In this document: in pieces, positions 40,801 to 55,800 of the stretch
Layout: each line of letters opens with the position of its first letter
Numbering within the stretch: position 1 is the stretch's first letter
DNA from: Agelaius tricolor
Lineage: Eukaryota > Chordata > Aves > Passeriformes > Icteridae
Direction: 5' to 3'
Assembly: GCA_023055355.1 (NCBI GenBank)
Contig: JALJCS010000004.1
Location: 21,705,744-21,769,743 of the forward strand
DNA length: 64,000 bases
Notes under the pieces: generated by a model
Seen by the model: only the letters and a program-made list of their open reading frames with translations
The model's database searches: none
What the model was told of the DNA's origin: nothing
Program-made: the position numbers and the translations under genes

Positions 40801-43800
40801 TTCATTAAGAGAAGGGGAAGTAGATATTTTTAGAGGCTTTGAGATTAATACTTGCCCTGTAGGTATCCTGTTCACCCCATGAAAATGCTAGAAGAATCCA
40901 CATCAGAGTTATTTTATTCTGAAAGTACCTAATCTGGTTTAGGTTTGGATTTTTTTTCTTTATATTCTAATTGTTGTGTTTAGTCTAGTATTCTTAAACT
41001 GTTATATTAAGCTGTCATGGGTTTTTTGTCTGTAGCTGGGAGAAAGCACTAGTTCAGCACAAATCTTGCAGACAATATCGTTGCTTCAAAAGGATCCCTC
41101 AATACATTTTAAATTATTTATTTTCTTCAGTACAGTTAGAGTAATCTTCTTGTTCTAGGATGCTTTCCATTTCTCATTAAAAGAAAAATATGATAAAAAA
41201 TATTATTAGTAAGAGTACTTGGTAGAAGTACACTTGCACTTTATTAGATTACTAACGTACCTGTCCCAAAGGCCCAACTATCTTTTCTATTCAGATAGAA
41301 ATTATTTTCTTAGTACAGGCTTGGAATAAGTTTTAGTAAAAACTTTATAGTTCTTAGTCTTTTTTTTGACTGGCAGAATATCCTTTGAGCTGATTTTGCT
41401 CATATTTTTTCTAGGTAGCACCACACTGTAAATTGTAAAGATAATGTGCAGTGTGCAATGTGTAAATGAGTTGTGTCTTGTGTCTAAGATACTGTTTCAA
41501 ATGTTATGGCACAATAGACCCCTACATTAAATATCTGCAGGTTTTAGATGTGTTATACCTCATGCTTTGCACATATTGTATCTTCTATTTCTATGGCTAT
41601 ATGCTATGACTTCATAGGTAGGTCATAGCCATAGCAGGTTTGTATGTTTCTCTAATGCACTATTATAGGTATTGCTGTAAACTATTGCTGAAGAATTATT
41701 ATTGTAAACTATTGCTATTTAGAATTTATTAAATTATTCTTACTTTCATCTGGTTTGGTGTTTGAAGTGATTGTCGGTGCTAAGGAATTCCAAGTAGAAT
41801 GTGCAGATGAAGTAATAAGCCTGCTGGAAAGTGGCAATGCAGCTCGTCACACAGGCACAACACAGATGAATGAGCACTCTAGTCGATCTCATGCCATTTT
41901 TACCATCAGTATTCATCAGAAGCAGTCTGCAGAGTATCAGAATGCTGCACAGGATTCAATCGCTTCAAAGTTTCATTTTGTGGATTTGGCAGGATCAGAG
42001 AGGGTAGCAAAGACTGGAAATACTGGTGAACGCTTCAAAGAATCAATTCAGATCAATAGTGGTCTCTTGGCCTTGGGAAATGTCATCAGTGCCCTTGGAG
42101 ACCCAAAAAGAAAAAGTGTACATATTCCATACAGGGATGCTAAAATCACTCGTATTCTGAAAGACTCCCTAGGAGGAAATGCCAAGACTGTTATGATAAC
42201 ATGTATAAGTCCATCCTCACTGGACTTTGATGAATCTTTAAATTCCCTCAAATATGCCAACAGAGCAAAAAACATTAGAAATAAACCAGTAGTAAATTAC
42301 AACCCAGAAAAAGACCGAATTGATGAAATGGAACTTGAAATCAGATTGCTTCGGGAAGCTTTGCAGAGCCAGCAGGCCCGTAATCACCAGTTACATGACT
42401 TAAATGAAGAAAAAGCCCGTATCAGTTCACTTGAGGAGCAGCTCACTCGCCTTCAGGTTCAATATTTCAGTTACAGAAATTGTGTAGATGAAGCCTTACC
42501 TTTTCTGGTTGATTTGTATGATGATGTTAGCTTAAGAAGAAGTCAGCGGGACAGGTTGCAGAGCTGGATCACTATGGTACAGAAAGTAAGGAAGGAAGCT
42601 CTCACCATCCAGGAGGCTGACACAGGCACTGAGACCAGCCCAGTACCACATCACATTACAATACTTCAGCTGAAGAGGGAACTAAAGAAATGCCAGGTAT
42701 TTAATTATAAGCTGTTTATTTAAATGACTAAGTAGAAAAGCAATCTGCCAAAATTTGAGCTATATTTTGAAAGATGGATAAAACTGTCACCTGTACTTAA
42801 TTTGACAATTAAATTTAATTTCCAGCTTTGTAGAATTTCCTTTGGCCAATCCCTGGGATGTAGGTGTTTTGTAATGGATGTTTGAATACACAATCAGTGA
42901 CAACAGAGATGAGTTGAAGTAATGTTATATTTTCTCTAGTCAGTTTCAAGATGATTCTTGAGGCTGAGCTGTTTTATCTGTTAGATATTTGGTTTTAGCT
43001 ATGCTAGTATGCTAAGTTTGGCTGAGATGAAGGTAGTTGTCTGTATAGCATCCCCGAGGGTGCTGTGTTTTACATTTGTGACGAATACGATTGTAATAAG
43101 ACAGTAATGTTTTTGCTCTTTCTGAACGGTGCTTTGTACAGTGACAGGCCTTCTGTTTTTCTGCCTGCACCCGCCCCCAGTAAATAGATTGGAGGATGCA
43201 TGAATAGTTAGAGACACAAACATGAAACAAAGCAGATGACCTGAACTAATCAGAGAGATTTCATACCACATAAATTGATGCTTAGCAATAAAAAGGGAGA
43301 GGAGGAGGTTTAGGTAGACTTAGCTGTATTTTGCCCAGAACTGGCTCAGCATTAGTCAGCCTTGGGAGGTGGTAGGCAATAGCTTTTGCATCATCTCTTT
43401 TGTTTTATTTTCTTTCTCTCTTGCACTTCATCATCACTTACTGATCAGTTTCTATCTTGACTCACAAATTTTCTTGCTTTCACTTTCCCTTTGCTCTTCC
43501 TCTGTGCTCCTAGGAGATGGGGGTAGTGGGATCTGAAGAGATAGCTCTTGTGCTTAGCTACCTCCTTGGGTAACCCAAAACAGTCTATTTTGGAACCCAA
43601 CCTATGGCTCAAGGCTTTCAAGATAATAACAGATTTGATTATAGTGTGCTAGAGTAAACTTATTAATACCTGTTTGGTTAAGATGTTTAAGGACTGTTTC
43701 AGGTCATGAAGCTGCATATTTGCTTTGGGTGCTGATTTGTATGTGTCCTTGAATATTTAGATGCTTGATTCCTTTCTAGCTGTAAAACAGCCTCCAAGAA

Positions 43801-46800
43801 TCATTAATGACTATTTTGAGATTTTGCTATTTTGTTTGCTCTTTATCACTTGGTTTTCCTTTGCTTGGGAGTGCTATGACAAAACCACTGTCCATCAGCC
43901 TAATCTGGTACTTGGGTCTTACATTGTGGATGTCCCAGCACTCCAAGAACCACGTCATGAATAAAATCATATAAATATATGATTTATATATAAATCATAT
44001 ATATATATATGATTTATTATTTATATTTTTATAAAATAAAAAGCAACTATACTTTTCCCCTCTTCTTCCCTGAGAGACATTTTGCAGAGAGAGGGGGAAA
44101 AGTGGTACCTATCCCTTCCTCTCCTCCAGAACAGTTTTTTATAGTTTTGATGTAGTGGCTTCTGAGTTCCTTCAGTATCCTTATGTAATCAGACTGTTCA
44201 TACGAATGTGTTGTGATCCCAACATTGATTATTGCTCATAAGGTTAAACAGCTATTTGGGGTTGCCACATGATTTGAGCATGCCAGGAACATGCTCTAAG
44301 GTGATTGATCCCTGGGGTGTCAGTATGTCTGGGAGGAGATGGGCAGGAGCACAGGGCCATTGCTGCCCCTGACAGCTTGTGATTTCATATCTGAACAGGC
44401 TCATTAACCCCTCAAACTAATACATTATTTGAAGAAGTGAAGGTGAAACACAGTGACTTCTATAGCTGTGTTGGATGTGCCCCATGCCTATAAAGTCAGC
44501 GTCCAGTGCCCTTAGAAATGCAAGAGGGTCTGGTCTAAAAGCCCACAAACAGGCTTGTAGTGGTCTGAGACTCAGAAGATGTCTTGGTCTGAGGCCACAG
44601 AGACACTAAGCCAGAGACTGAACCCTCAAGTGTAACAGCTGACCTTAAGAAACAGTGGAAGCAGAGATCAAGTTAATAAGAGAAGAGGCAGCTCATACTC
44701 AGAGGAGGAGAGAGGAAGAATCAGAACAGGTAGCCTGTTCCACAGCAGGATAGGAAAGCAAAGAGACAAAAATCATGAGAGGCAGAAGCTACCTGGTCCC
44801 TATCCATGGTCTAGCTGCAAGATAATGTGTAAAGATTTTGCCTGACAAGATGAACTAATTGCTACCTGGTTGCTCCAGAGCTGGAATAGTAGGGCTAACA
44901 GTCTGGAACTAAAAGGTAGGGGAACACAGTAGCTAGGATTCTTTGCTAGAGATTGTGGGACTGACAGAGGGATTGGAAGAGGGTCAGCCACCTCCAGCTT
45001 CCAGAGGTGACTCCTATTGAGCATGAAGATAAAGTACTCTCTTAAGGAAGATATTGTCATCCAGTGAGGCATGTGGACTGCCACAGCGGAATATATTTAA
45101 TTAGGGAATTAGAGGTGGTGGAGGTAATCTTCAGCAACATGGACAATAATCAGGCCTCGAAAGATCCAAACAATGTACAGTCCACACAATCTGAGTGTCT
45201 GAAATCTATACAGAACACACAGACATCACATAACAGCAACCTAGTAAGGCTGAATTAGGCTTACTCTGTGGTACCAACTTTGTATAGAACAGTTTGCCAG
45301 CCCTAGAGATTTACTGAAAATCTCTATTCCCTCTCCTTGATATGGGCCTACATCTCAGCTGTGGAAAGATTGTTACACAAGGTCTAGAAACTCAAAAGAT
45401 AATGTGGATAATCTCTTTACCCCCTTGCTTGGGCAGGCCAGCATATTGGCTACCATGACCAGGAATTACTCTGCTTAAGGGAAAGGGAGCCATGGGCCCA
45501 TGACAAATCCCACCCTACAGGTCTATCTGCATGACTGTGAAATGGATATGAGAAGTGGGGTGGTGCACCTATTTTGGTCCTGGAACTTTGCACATAAAGC
45601 AGTCTGTACATAAAGGGGGAAGAGGCAGTTTAAAAGGGTCTTCCAGGAAGATTACTGTTCCAGTTGCTGTCAACCAATTCCTGAGATGCAGTAGATCCCT
45701 TCCTCTTTCTGATACTGATTCAGTGGACTTACAGCTCTGTGGGTTTGAACCTCATGCTTCTACAGTGTGTTACAATCTGCTCTATTCATAAAGGAGCAAA
45801 GAAAGAAAGAAAGAAAGAGAAGGAAGGAAAGGAGAAAAAGGAAGGAAAGGAGGGATAGGAAGAACAACAGAGAGATTAAGTAGAAACATACCACCCCTCC
45901 ATGCGTCTTAATAATGTCTCATAGATCCTCTCCATCTGGTCTTGGTGGTGAGGGTCCCCTGCCAAAAGCATAGTATCCAATGGATTAGCATTTATTTGGG
46001 CCAAATGGGAATGCCCAGGTGCCTCCCCTGAGGGGGGGCCATGTTTGACACTGTCCCTTGAAAGACTTTGGGTCAGCTGCATCATTTTGTATCATGAACA
46101 GTCCTCTGGCACAGGGTCTCGGGAACCCTTCAGGGGGCCCTTGATGAACCTTGATGCCCCCTTAGCTCCCACTCATGTGAATGTCCCATAGGTTTGATTT
46201 TCTGGGGTGGGGGGCCCCACAGCTGAGCTAATCTGCACAGTGGAGGATGCGTGTTCAGTGCCTCTGACCAGAAGTTTTCACATGCACCCAAAACCCTCCT
46301 CCCCCACCCTTTGGTGGGAGGAATTTTCTTCAAACCTGGCAATAGACAAGCCTGGGGCCATGGCCTCCACCCTGAACCCACTGGGCTTGGGTCTTCGTGA
46401 ATGCTCTCCCAGCCTTATCCATTACTTCCCAGGCCTGAGATGCTTTAACCAATTTTCTTTTTTTTTCACTTTTCTTCTCTCGAATAGCCTTAGTCACAGA
46501 AGGCTATTGAACTCACAGAGTTTCCATCAGGAGGCACATTCACTCTGGGCTTTGGTGGTGCTGCTTCGTTGTACAGTTTTGCCATAACAGGCAAAAAAAC
46601 GTTATGACAATGTTTAAGCCATGAGTGATAACATTTCAGTCTCTGACACCATGGAAGGACTGTGCTGGTCTGTTGTAGGATCATACAAATATTCTTGTAG
46701 CATAACCTGGGCGTCTGTCCTGAGTGATCACTGTAACCAGACAGAACCCACATCATGGACTATATAAATTCAGTGGACATTTTATGGGTATTTTACAGGA

Positions 46801-49800
46801 CTAGTCTATAGACTAAAGGAATGATATCTGTGCATAAGTCAAAGGATGGGAAGGGAAGAAAGGATGGTTAATAAGGTTGCATTGGATAGTGTGGGGCTTG
46901 AGCATGACATAAATGGTGTGGAGTATGAAGTGGGGGTTGTATTAAGTCTGGCCAAGATGGAGTGAATATTCTTCATAAATGCTTGCAGGGTGCCATGTTT
47001 TACATTTCTGACTAGTACAATTCTGATAAAAGACCAGTGTTTTAGGTCTTGCTGCAGAGTGTTTGCACAGCATCAACGGGCTGACTCCGTCTATGACACC
47101 AGTGAATAGATAGGCCGGTGTGCCCAGGGACAGGAGGAGCACAACCAGGCAGATGACCCAAGTCAACCAAAGAGATATTTCACATCATATGACGTACTCA
47201 GAAACTGAAAGGGGAAGGAGGGGGATTTAGTTATGTTAGCTGTCTTTTTGCGCAGGAGCTAATGGACATCAGTCTGCCCTTTGGAAGCAGAGAGTAATTG
47301 GTTTTGCATTAATTAACTACCTTTGTGTTATTTTTTCTGTTCTTTCACTTCACCTTCTCTTACTGTACAATTTCTGTCTTGACCCACAAGTTTTCTTACT
47401 TTTACTCCTCCTTGGGACTGGGGGCTTGGAAGTGAGGGAGTGTACTTAGTTAGGTAAGTTAGTTTTCCTCTTAGTTAGGGGGGGAAAGAAGAGAAAGAGA
47501 GAGAGAAAGAGAGAAAGAGAGAAAGAGAACTTTCCTATCTCTTGGAAGTGTGTACTTAGGTGCATATCCTCAGCAGTTGTCCTGTGAACCCAGAAATTGT
47601 TTTGAATCTTGGGAAGATATTACTTCGTCAGAAGCATTACAGATATAATTACAATACAGATATTTTCAAAGCTATCAGTGAATTTACAGATAACCCAGGG
47701 ACTAATTTTTACAAGTTTTGTCTCATATTATCTAATACTATGTATGTAATATGCTAGTCTGTCTAATATTACAAAGTTAGAGTCTCATCTCTTATCTCTT
47801 AGCAATTTCCTAAACTGTATTTCTTCAGCTATGGTCTCACAAAACCTCCTATATTTCCTTTTCCATTACTATGCCTTTAGCTAACAGAGTTTCTAAACTA
47901 TTTGCAGATTTCTTTGTCTAATCACTTTCTAACATTTGCTTTTGTGTTAAACATCAACTTTTGCTTTTTGGTGACATCATGCTTCTTTATGGTTTTCCAA
48001 ATAAGGTGAAAACTTCTAAACATCTGGGAGTCTTAGCATGCAGATACACCATGAGGATCCGGTCATATCACTTGTGCTGATCAGCTGTTTCTCTCACAGT
48101 AGATAATAATCCTAGAGACGACCCGTGGGGAGAAGAGCTCTCAGCCTTCTGAGAGCATGTCTCCTAACAGAACTGACACATGATCAAATAAATAATTCTT
48201 TTTGGAAACATCCCCATATACATTTAGGAAGTACTTATATTGGATGTGCTGAGTTAAAATGACTCTCATTTGTTGACTGTGAACATCAAAAGAAAAGAAA
48301 TGCAGGTTATTGTACAGTGAAAATCATCTCAAATCAAAATTAATAACAGATTTTATTTCTTAAAACAACTATACACCAGTTGGATTCTGAGTGAAGTTCT
48401 GATGCCAGATGAACACCTCAGAAAAACTAATTTGAGTTTTGTCACATGTGGAAGGAGGCAGTGCTCCAATAAGTTAGAATTTTGTAACATCAACCCATTT
48501 TTAAGTTTGCTACCAAATTGATAAAGCTATAGATCATTGTCAGGCAATTGCATAAACAAATTTTGTCTTTTCTTTGTTCACAAGAAATCTAAATCACAGC
48601 TTGTTTTCTTCCTTCTTGATTTTCTTCTGTGACTTGTTTGAAACCTCTGTTTCCCTGGTTCAAAACAGTGTAAAAGCTGGACTTAAACTTAGCTCGAACT
48701 CTCTTCCCCCAGGGAGTATGCCATCCACAGCCAGGTTAGAGGAAGGCTAAAATAAATGGGACACTACAGACTCCAGAGCAGGGTTTGCATATGGACAGAT
48801 TTAATAACTAGTAGAGGACCTGTTCTTGTCTTTACATACACATTTCTTTGCTAGCAGCTATTGTTTCTTGGATAATGCTGTCTTGCATGATATTAAAATA
48901 CTGAATTGGCTGTAGCTAACACCCAAACTCATTCATATGTCCACCACCAGGACTCTTGGAGAAAAAAATAGGAAGGGCAGGAATGAGAAGGTTTGTGGGT
49001 TGATGTAATGTTTCAGTACTGTCTTTGGCTTCTGCAAGCTTTCTAGAAGACTAATAACATTTGGAAGCCTTCATCCATCAGTATAAATTCATTCACAAGA
49101 ACATATGAACAAGCATTCTTGTGTTTTCTTTAATCTTTAAACTGTTATCCAAGTTGCAGATTGAGGACAGCTGTTCTTATTTTTTCATTAGAGAAGTATA
49201 TTAATCACAAGATGCTGTGATCTTGTAGCTACATATAACAGCATACTAAAGATAATAATTGAATTTAATATATACTTCAATAAATTAGGTTTGGTTGTGA
49301 GTACATTATCGCCTTGGGAAGAATGAAACTTGTCAGAACAAAATCAATAGATGGAACAGAAGTGAAGAAATAGCTGCTAGAAACTGCAGATAACCACTTA
49401 GACAATTTGCTATACATACTTCAAGACTTTGCAGTGCTGGTCATGTCTTTTAACAACAAATGAGGTTTTATTTTATTGTAGGAATAATAAAGTCCCTTTT
49501 GCCAAGCTGAACTTTTCTTTTATTATCTAGCAGGTACTAGTTATGGATGAAGAACTATTTAGCCAGAAGAATCATGAAGTGCAGATACTGCAGAATCAGA
49601 TAAAGACATTACTACAAGAAAAGAAAGAACAACAGGAACTTTTAAAGGAGGCTCAAGAAACACAAAGATTACAGGTATTTTCCCACTGGCACACATTTAT
49701 CTGCACTGAACCATCCTTCTACCATGTGAATGCATTCAACAGTCCCTCAGAATTTTTTTTACTTATTACCAGTCAATACTGGGGACTTTTTTTTTTAATT

Positions 49801-52800
49801 AGAGCTGTTTTACAGAATGAGTTGGGTGCTTCTAGTGGGTGTATCACAGTAATATGATATTGGAGACTGTATATGAACCTAGCTGTGCCAGGAGCCTCCT
49901 GCATAACTAGAAGTGAACCATTCATGCTCTCCATGCTTCCTGAAGCATAACACACAAATCTCTCCCCAGATTTGTATCATTGTTAAGGAGTTTCAGGACA
50001 ATTAATAGATCAGGATTTGAAAGATGATTTTAAGACTTTGAAAAATGCTTTAGAATTGAAAAAAGACTATATGGATCCTATAGAATGCTTGAATTGAAAA
50101 GTTGTGTAGAAACTTATTTTGCTATAGCTTTATTAAGAGTTAGAGTATTGGCTCCTTTTGACTTTATAAGACAGAATTCTATCCTGATGTTCTGATCATT
50201 TACCATTAGAGAAAACTGAGTGACACAATGGAAAGTGAGGTAATGACAAAAAGGCTGCTTGCCTCTTTCCTTCTGTAGATCTTGAATTTGCTAATGAAAT
50301 TACAGTGGCTAGTACGTGCATAACATGCATCTAGAATAGTTAATATTCTGCTGGTGTTGCCAGACATGCAGATTACAGATAATTTATTATATGAATTTTT
50401 AAAAGAGAAAAGCATAAACATGGATAGCTAGTGCTCTTCTCCTTATCATACTTTTTCTCCTTTTTCCATTTCCTTTCTGATGGCTTGGGGAGAGTCAGTG
50501 CATTAAAGGTAAGTAAACTAGTCATGATCTTTTTCTTCCTTCTGTACTTTCTTTCTTTTCTGTCACTTCTGGCTAGATTTTTTTTAGCCTGCACACCATA
50601 GTGTCAACTTACACTGTGATAATGCTTATATAAATTTTGGAGGATACAAGGTAGCTATCACAGTGTAGATAGAAGGTTCTTTCAGTATCAGAGACAGGAA
50701 GGAAGCTTGAGAGCTTTCAGGCACCATTTTGGCATTTAGTTCACTAAACTGCCACTTCTGTTTAAAAACATACAATGTAAAGCAAGTGCTTCTGTCAAAT
50801 TTTACATTGCGTTTACAGGCATATATAATTTAATGGTACATGATAGAATAAGGACTTCTAGAGTAGCAGATATGAGGTAGGAGGTAATAAATGTTTATAC
50901 ACATATGTACTCATGCAATGGGTATTACAATGTGGAGTTGTATGTGCAATTTTATCAGGGACAAATAGTTTCAAGGTGGATCAGTTAGCTCTTAATATGA
51001 TATTCATTATATATTCTATTTTCTATGGCATAGGAATAATATGTATTGTATTCCAACACAATGTCAACTTGTAAAGCATTGTTTGTGTTTGGAAGGAACT
51101 TTCAATCTAAGACAACAACATAAAGAATGAATAAAAATATGTTACTCAAAGTAGAAGAATGCAGAATGTATCGTGAGCTATATTTCAACTTCCCTGTTGT
51201 TGCTTGGCCAGATTTTAACCATATTCAAAAAGAGTCAAAAATGATAGAGTGAGTTGAATAATGGATATAATCTTGGCCTTATGGACGAATCAGTTTAGAT
51301 AACATAAGTTATCTAAGTACTAAGTAAGTACTTTTGAACAATGTATGGAGAATGCTGTAGGAGAAGCAGTTAAGGTCTCCAAACTAGCATTATCAACAAA
51401 CCTGAGGCTGGGTGGAAGAAAAAGTAGGAAGTGAACCTGGGATCATGTACATGTTTAGTTTATTAATACAAGTAATCTTTCAAGTGGAATTGTACAAAGT
51501 GGAAGAGGAAGCCCATATACATGTTTAATTAATAAGACTCAGACCATAAGTTTAATTTGAAAATATTTGTTTAATTCTCATTTTATTTCTCCATAAACAC
51601 ACATATAAAGCAAGCATGAGCTCCTAATTATGTCATCCACTTCTCACTAGATGCCTGGATAGGCTAACGTAGCTAAACCAGGTGTGCTGAGAGAGAGATT
51701 TCAGGTCAGAGTCACAATTTAATAGAAAGATTAATATAAATGTAGTGATACACATTAAAACTGGCTTAGACCCACAAAGTCAGATTACAACCTGCCATCC
51801 TGTTGGCCAAGGTGGTGGTTGCAGTCCTATCAAGTGGTGATTGCAGTCCTGTTGAAATGATGGTTGCAATCAAAAGTGGTGGTCCTGTGGAAGTTCTGGG
51901 CCTTGTCTGGATCTGTCCAGGTGTGATGGGGGTTCCAAGGTCCCAGTTATGTATGGTCAGGTTCAAGGGAGAGTATTCAGCACCTCTCCCAGGGTGGACA
52001 GTTGCACAATGGGAATGATGTAATCCTGAAAGTCATAGGATATTTTTGGGAATCCTTGGTGGTCTAAGTTGTTACAGCTGTCCATTATGGTGGTGCTGTT
52101 GAGCCATTATGGGCCATTGGCAGAGGTGACCCCCTCAGGATGGGGGGGGTCATCGGTGGGACTGTGCTGGTGTTTCCCCAGAAGGAGTTAGCATTGCAGA
52201 GTCATTTGTGAAGAAAAAGAAACACTCCACTCCTCAGAGTGTTTGGCTCTTCTCCCTTATCTCATTTAACACCCAGCTTGTAGCCTGAGGTGTCAGCTGG
52301 GCAACTGCTGGGCATCTACTGCAAACGACCCATCATTAACAGTTTGTCAGAAATGACATAGAATACTCAATTCTGTTACACCCCACACTGGCACTCTCTC
52401 TGCAACCCAGGACACTCAGGTAGGTCGTTCTGAACAAAAAAAGTGTCTAAACTTTATTGGATTGGGGAGTGGGAGCGGGGAGGGGATTCTGAGACTGATG
52501 ATATGTCATAGAATTCCCAGTTTGTTGCAGAATTTGCCTGTGCCTTGTGCAATAATTTAGGGTCAGTGGGTGATTTACAAGATTAATGACTTTTGTGAGG
52601 AAGTTGAGAATATGATACAGTGCTCAGTTTTGCTTTTGCTTTATTTTTTTTCCCCATGAGATTGAGAAAATGGTGGAACAGCACATAGTCATTGATCAGC
52701 TAAAATTGAAATTAGAGAAGTTTACAGATGTGAAAGCTTTAGATTTCCCAAGTGCTTATGAAGATGGGCCAGCTGTCATGGCATTTGCTAAGAGGGGCAA

Positions 52801-55800
52801 TGGCGTCCCAGTAACAAAAAACCTGCCTTCAGAGACAGAGATCCAAAAGGTAAGGTCTACCCAGATTTTCCCCTTTTTACTTTGTAATGATTATAGGCCA
52901 ATCATTAGACATGACATGATAACATATGATGTCTTCCTCAGATACTGCTGCTTAACTTCCCACTGAAAAACTAGTTTTGTAATATTTGTTTATGCCACAA
53001 TTATCCAAAATGTTTAGGCTTAAAGTTTCCACCTACAAGTGCTATGGCTGATGTTTTCACCCCCCAGCTGGTTTTCTAGGGGCTTTGAGGGTTCAAGTTT
53101 GAAACATTATAAAAAATGAATTTTATTCTTACCAATATGTTGAGTACATGGGATAATGAATTGCTACCAGTTCCCTCTTTCACATTTGGAATGACTCCTC
53201 TAGGTTCTTGCAAAATGTTTTGTTACAAAGGTACTCAGAGTTATTATAGAAAACCTGTGTAAGCTCAGGTGGTGAAACATTTTTTAAAATATGAGTAATG
53301 AATTGCTAAACTATTGCAAGTATTTTTACCCATCACTATTTTTGTGTGCTTTTTGACAGGGGTATACCAGGCTCCCCATCTTGTCTCTGGCCCAGATAAT
53401 AGCAGAATTCCATATTCGCAGGCAGATTAGACTGACCAAGTTAGAAGATCAAGATAAAGTCCTTCACTGCCACCCCTCTGATCAGAGTGATGAAGAGGAA
53501 GACAATACAGGGAGTGAAGAGAAAACCTCCTATAAGTAATTTTTTGTTGTTCTTTAACTTTTGTCACAGAAAAATGTATAGCAAAGGTAGTACTAGTGCC
53601 TAATCCTTCCATGATACTCTTACAGTGAACCTGTGGGACCTGGGCATACTGCAAAATAAGTTTAATATATGTAGGTTTAGAAAAGATTGCATAATCCTTG
53701 CTTGTGGGTAAGAATCTACCTTGAATACTGGGGGATTGGGTGATGGAGTGTGGGAGTGGTGTGGATGAGGAAAAAGGTAAGAATGCTTTTGTATGTTTGA
53801 GCTTCTTCTCTCTTAAGATCATCTACTTTGCATGATGCTTAAAGAAAAAAAAATCCCTGTGCATTTGCAGAGTAGTATGTTTATTGTTCTTTCATAGGTG
53901 TTCCATAAACCAAACATGGACACAAAATCATACTTCTCTGTGCTTCCTTCCTGATGTAAGTGACATGAAATGTCCAGTAGACAAGCCTGGTGTGTCCAAT
54001 AAATCTGCGCTACAAACCGACACAACTACAGGTATGATGGGAGTCATTAGAGCAAATCTTACTACAGTATCAGAATATGAAATAATGGCTTTAGCACATG
54101 TAATTAGTTTTCCTAGAAAAATATCTGCATTTGTTACAAATACTTTTGGTTATAATTCAATGTAGGTTTTCCAATTTCTGTTTTTCTTTCCCATTCTGAA
54201 ACTGATGTTAGTAACCTCTAAGTAATGCCTACTAGCCAGAAAGCAGTTCACTTATCAAAAAGCCAGTCACATATGAATCTTTAGTGCTGCTTCAATGAAA
54301 GAAAATGGATGCTATTATCTTACCAAAAATACTGAAGTGGTTTCTGGAATATTTTCCAGACTTAAGGTCCTGAAATGCAAGTGCATAGCATCCTTTTTTT
54401 TTCCTGTTTACACACATGGCAGGGTAGAATACCCTGCTTTCTTCTCTCTTTTTGATTCTTGTACTTCATATGGAAGAACTGCACACAGTCGATATTGCAG
54501 AGCACTCCTTTTGAGTACAGCATCTATTCCAGATTTTATAACTCTATTTTGCTTTGTTTTTTTCAAGGTGAAGAGATTGACAGCCTCCAGAAAATCCATG
54601 TTTTTAACATGCAGAAGTTAAAGAATTCAGAGTTGAGACTTGCTAAGGCTGAGCAAAAAATAAGAGAACTTGCACTTAATATCAAAAGGAAAGAGGAACT
54701 TATTAAGGAGTTAGTAAGAACAGGTAACTATCTACTGTAGGAATACTGGATACTGTAGGCAATTAAGATGTTCTGAAATAAAGGAAAAGGCACTGAAAAC
54801 CAAAAGTCCTGTATGTCTTAGTTTTTACATAATCATCTTAGACAAAAATACTTTTAACAACCTAAAAATCCATAGATTTTGCTTATTACTTGCTGTGATC
54901 ACACTGAAAATTTTGATTACAGCCCACTCTACTATGAAGATTGATTGTTAAATATTTTTTGTGCTTTGTTGATTATTGCTTTTATCCAACAATAGTGTAA
55001 TTTTTAATGTATAGTTAGTGCTATCTCTTTGTAGATGTGTATTTGTGACATAGTATCTGGGATTGGAGAAAAGATACATGATTGTATCTTCTATATGCTA
55101 TAACAGTAGAGAAATGGGAGTCAGAAGTGGATAAAGGAAAAAATCAGTGTCCCTGGTAGCATACATCCCTTACACATCTGTCCTGATAGAGAAACTAGCC
55201 TTGTGATGACAGGAAGGATCTCTTTCCTCAGCCCCTTCAATCACACTCTTTTTTTTGTTTACCTTCTCTTGAGGTGGTCTGAGAAAGGTTCTGTGCCATC
55301 CCAGATTGCCCGAATGGGACAAGTCACAGAGTAGAAACACAATCCAAGATCATATACTAATTATTAAGCTGAAAGTTGAGTAATAAATTAATGGCATATT
55401 TTTCTGGGGGAAAAACAAAATTATTAAATACAGCATAGCCATTTTGCCAAAATCTACAGTAGGCAGAAGAATTTAACTCTGGCACTCAGATGGCACTTTA
55501 TTTGGTGGCATGAGGTGACTCATGAAATGTTCAGATTTAGGACTCTCTTTATGGCCATTTCAGAGTTAGAAGGGAACTGCAGGTTCCTTTAGTGTTGGAA
55601 AATGTATCAGAAATTACTGACTTAGCCAGAACAAAGTAAGTAATATTTCCACTCCAGACGTATTACATTTCAACTGATTATCATGTTGGTTTTAAACTAT
55701 TTGTATATGCTGTCTTTAAGGTAAGGATGCTCAGTCTGTAAGCAGGCAGTATTCTTTGAAGATAAGTATACTGGAGCAAGAAATTGAGCAGGCCAAAAGA

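Larger units (their letters stand above)
43583..46937 (+). mobile_element. Possible degenerate ERV interior between two LTRs
   Basis: This 3.35-kb stretch lies between two similar, same-direction LTRs and ends in a purine-rich tract GAAGTGGGGG right before the right LTR, like a retroviral polypurine tract. No intact or clearly recognisable gag, pol or env frame is seen. A minus-strand frame at 45876-46085 has no firm identity. A promoter-like GTTTAAAAGGG at about 45629 may belong to another insertion. It is decayed and certainly non-functional as read here. Confidence 0.35.

Noticed and set aside
45876..46085. Minus-strand 69-codon frame as a retroviral gag remnant
   Set aside because: The flanking LTRs read on the plus strand, and I cannot match the translation to any gag. 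The identity is too weak to call.
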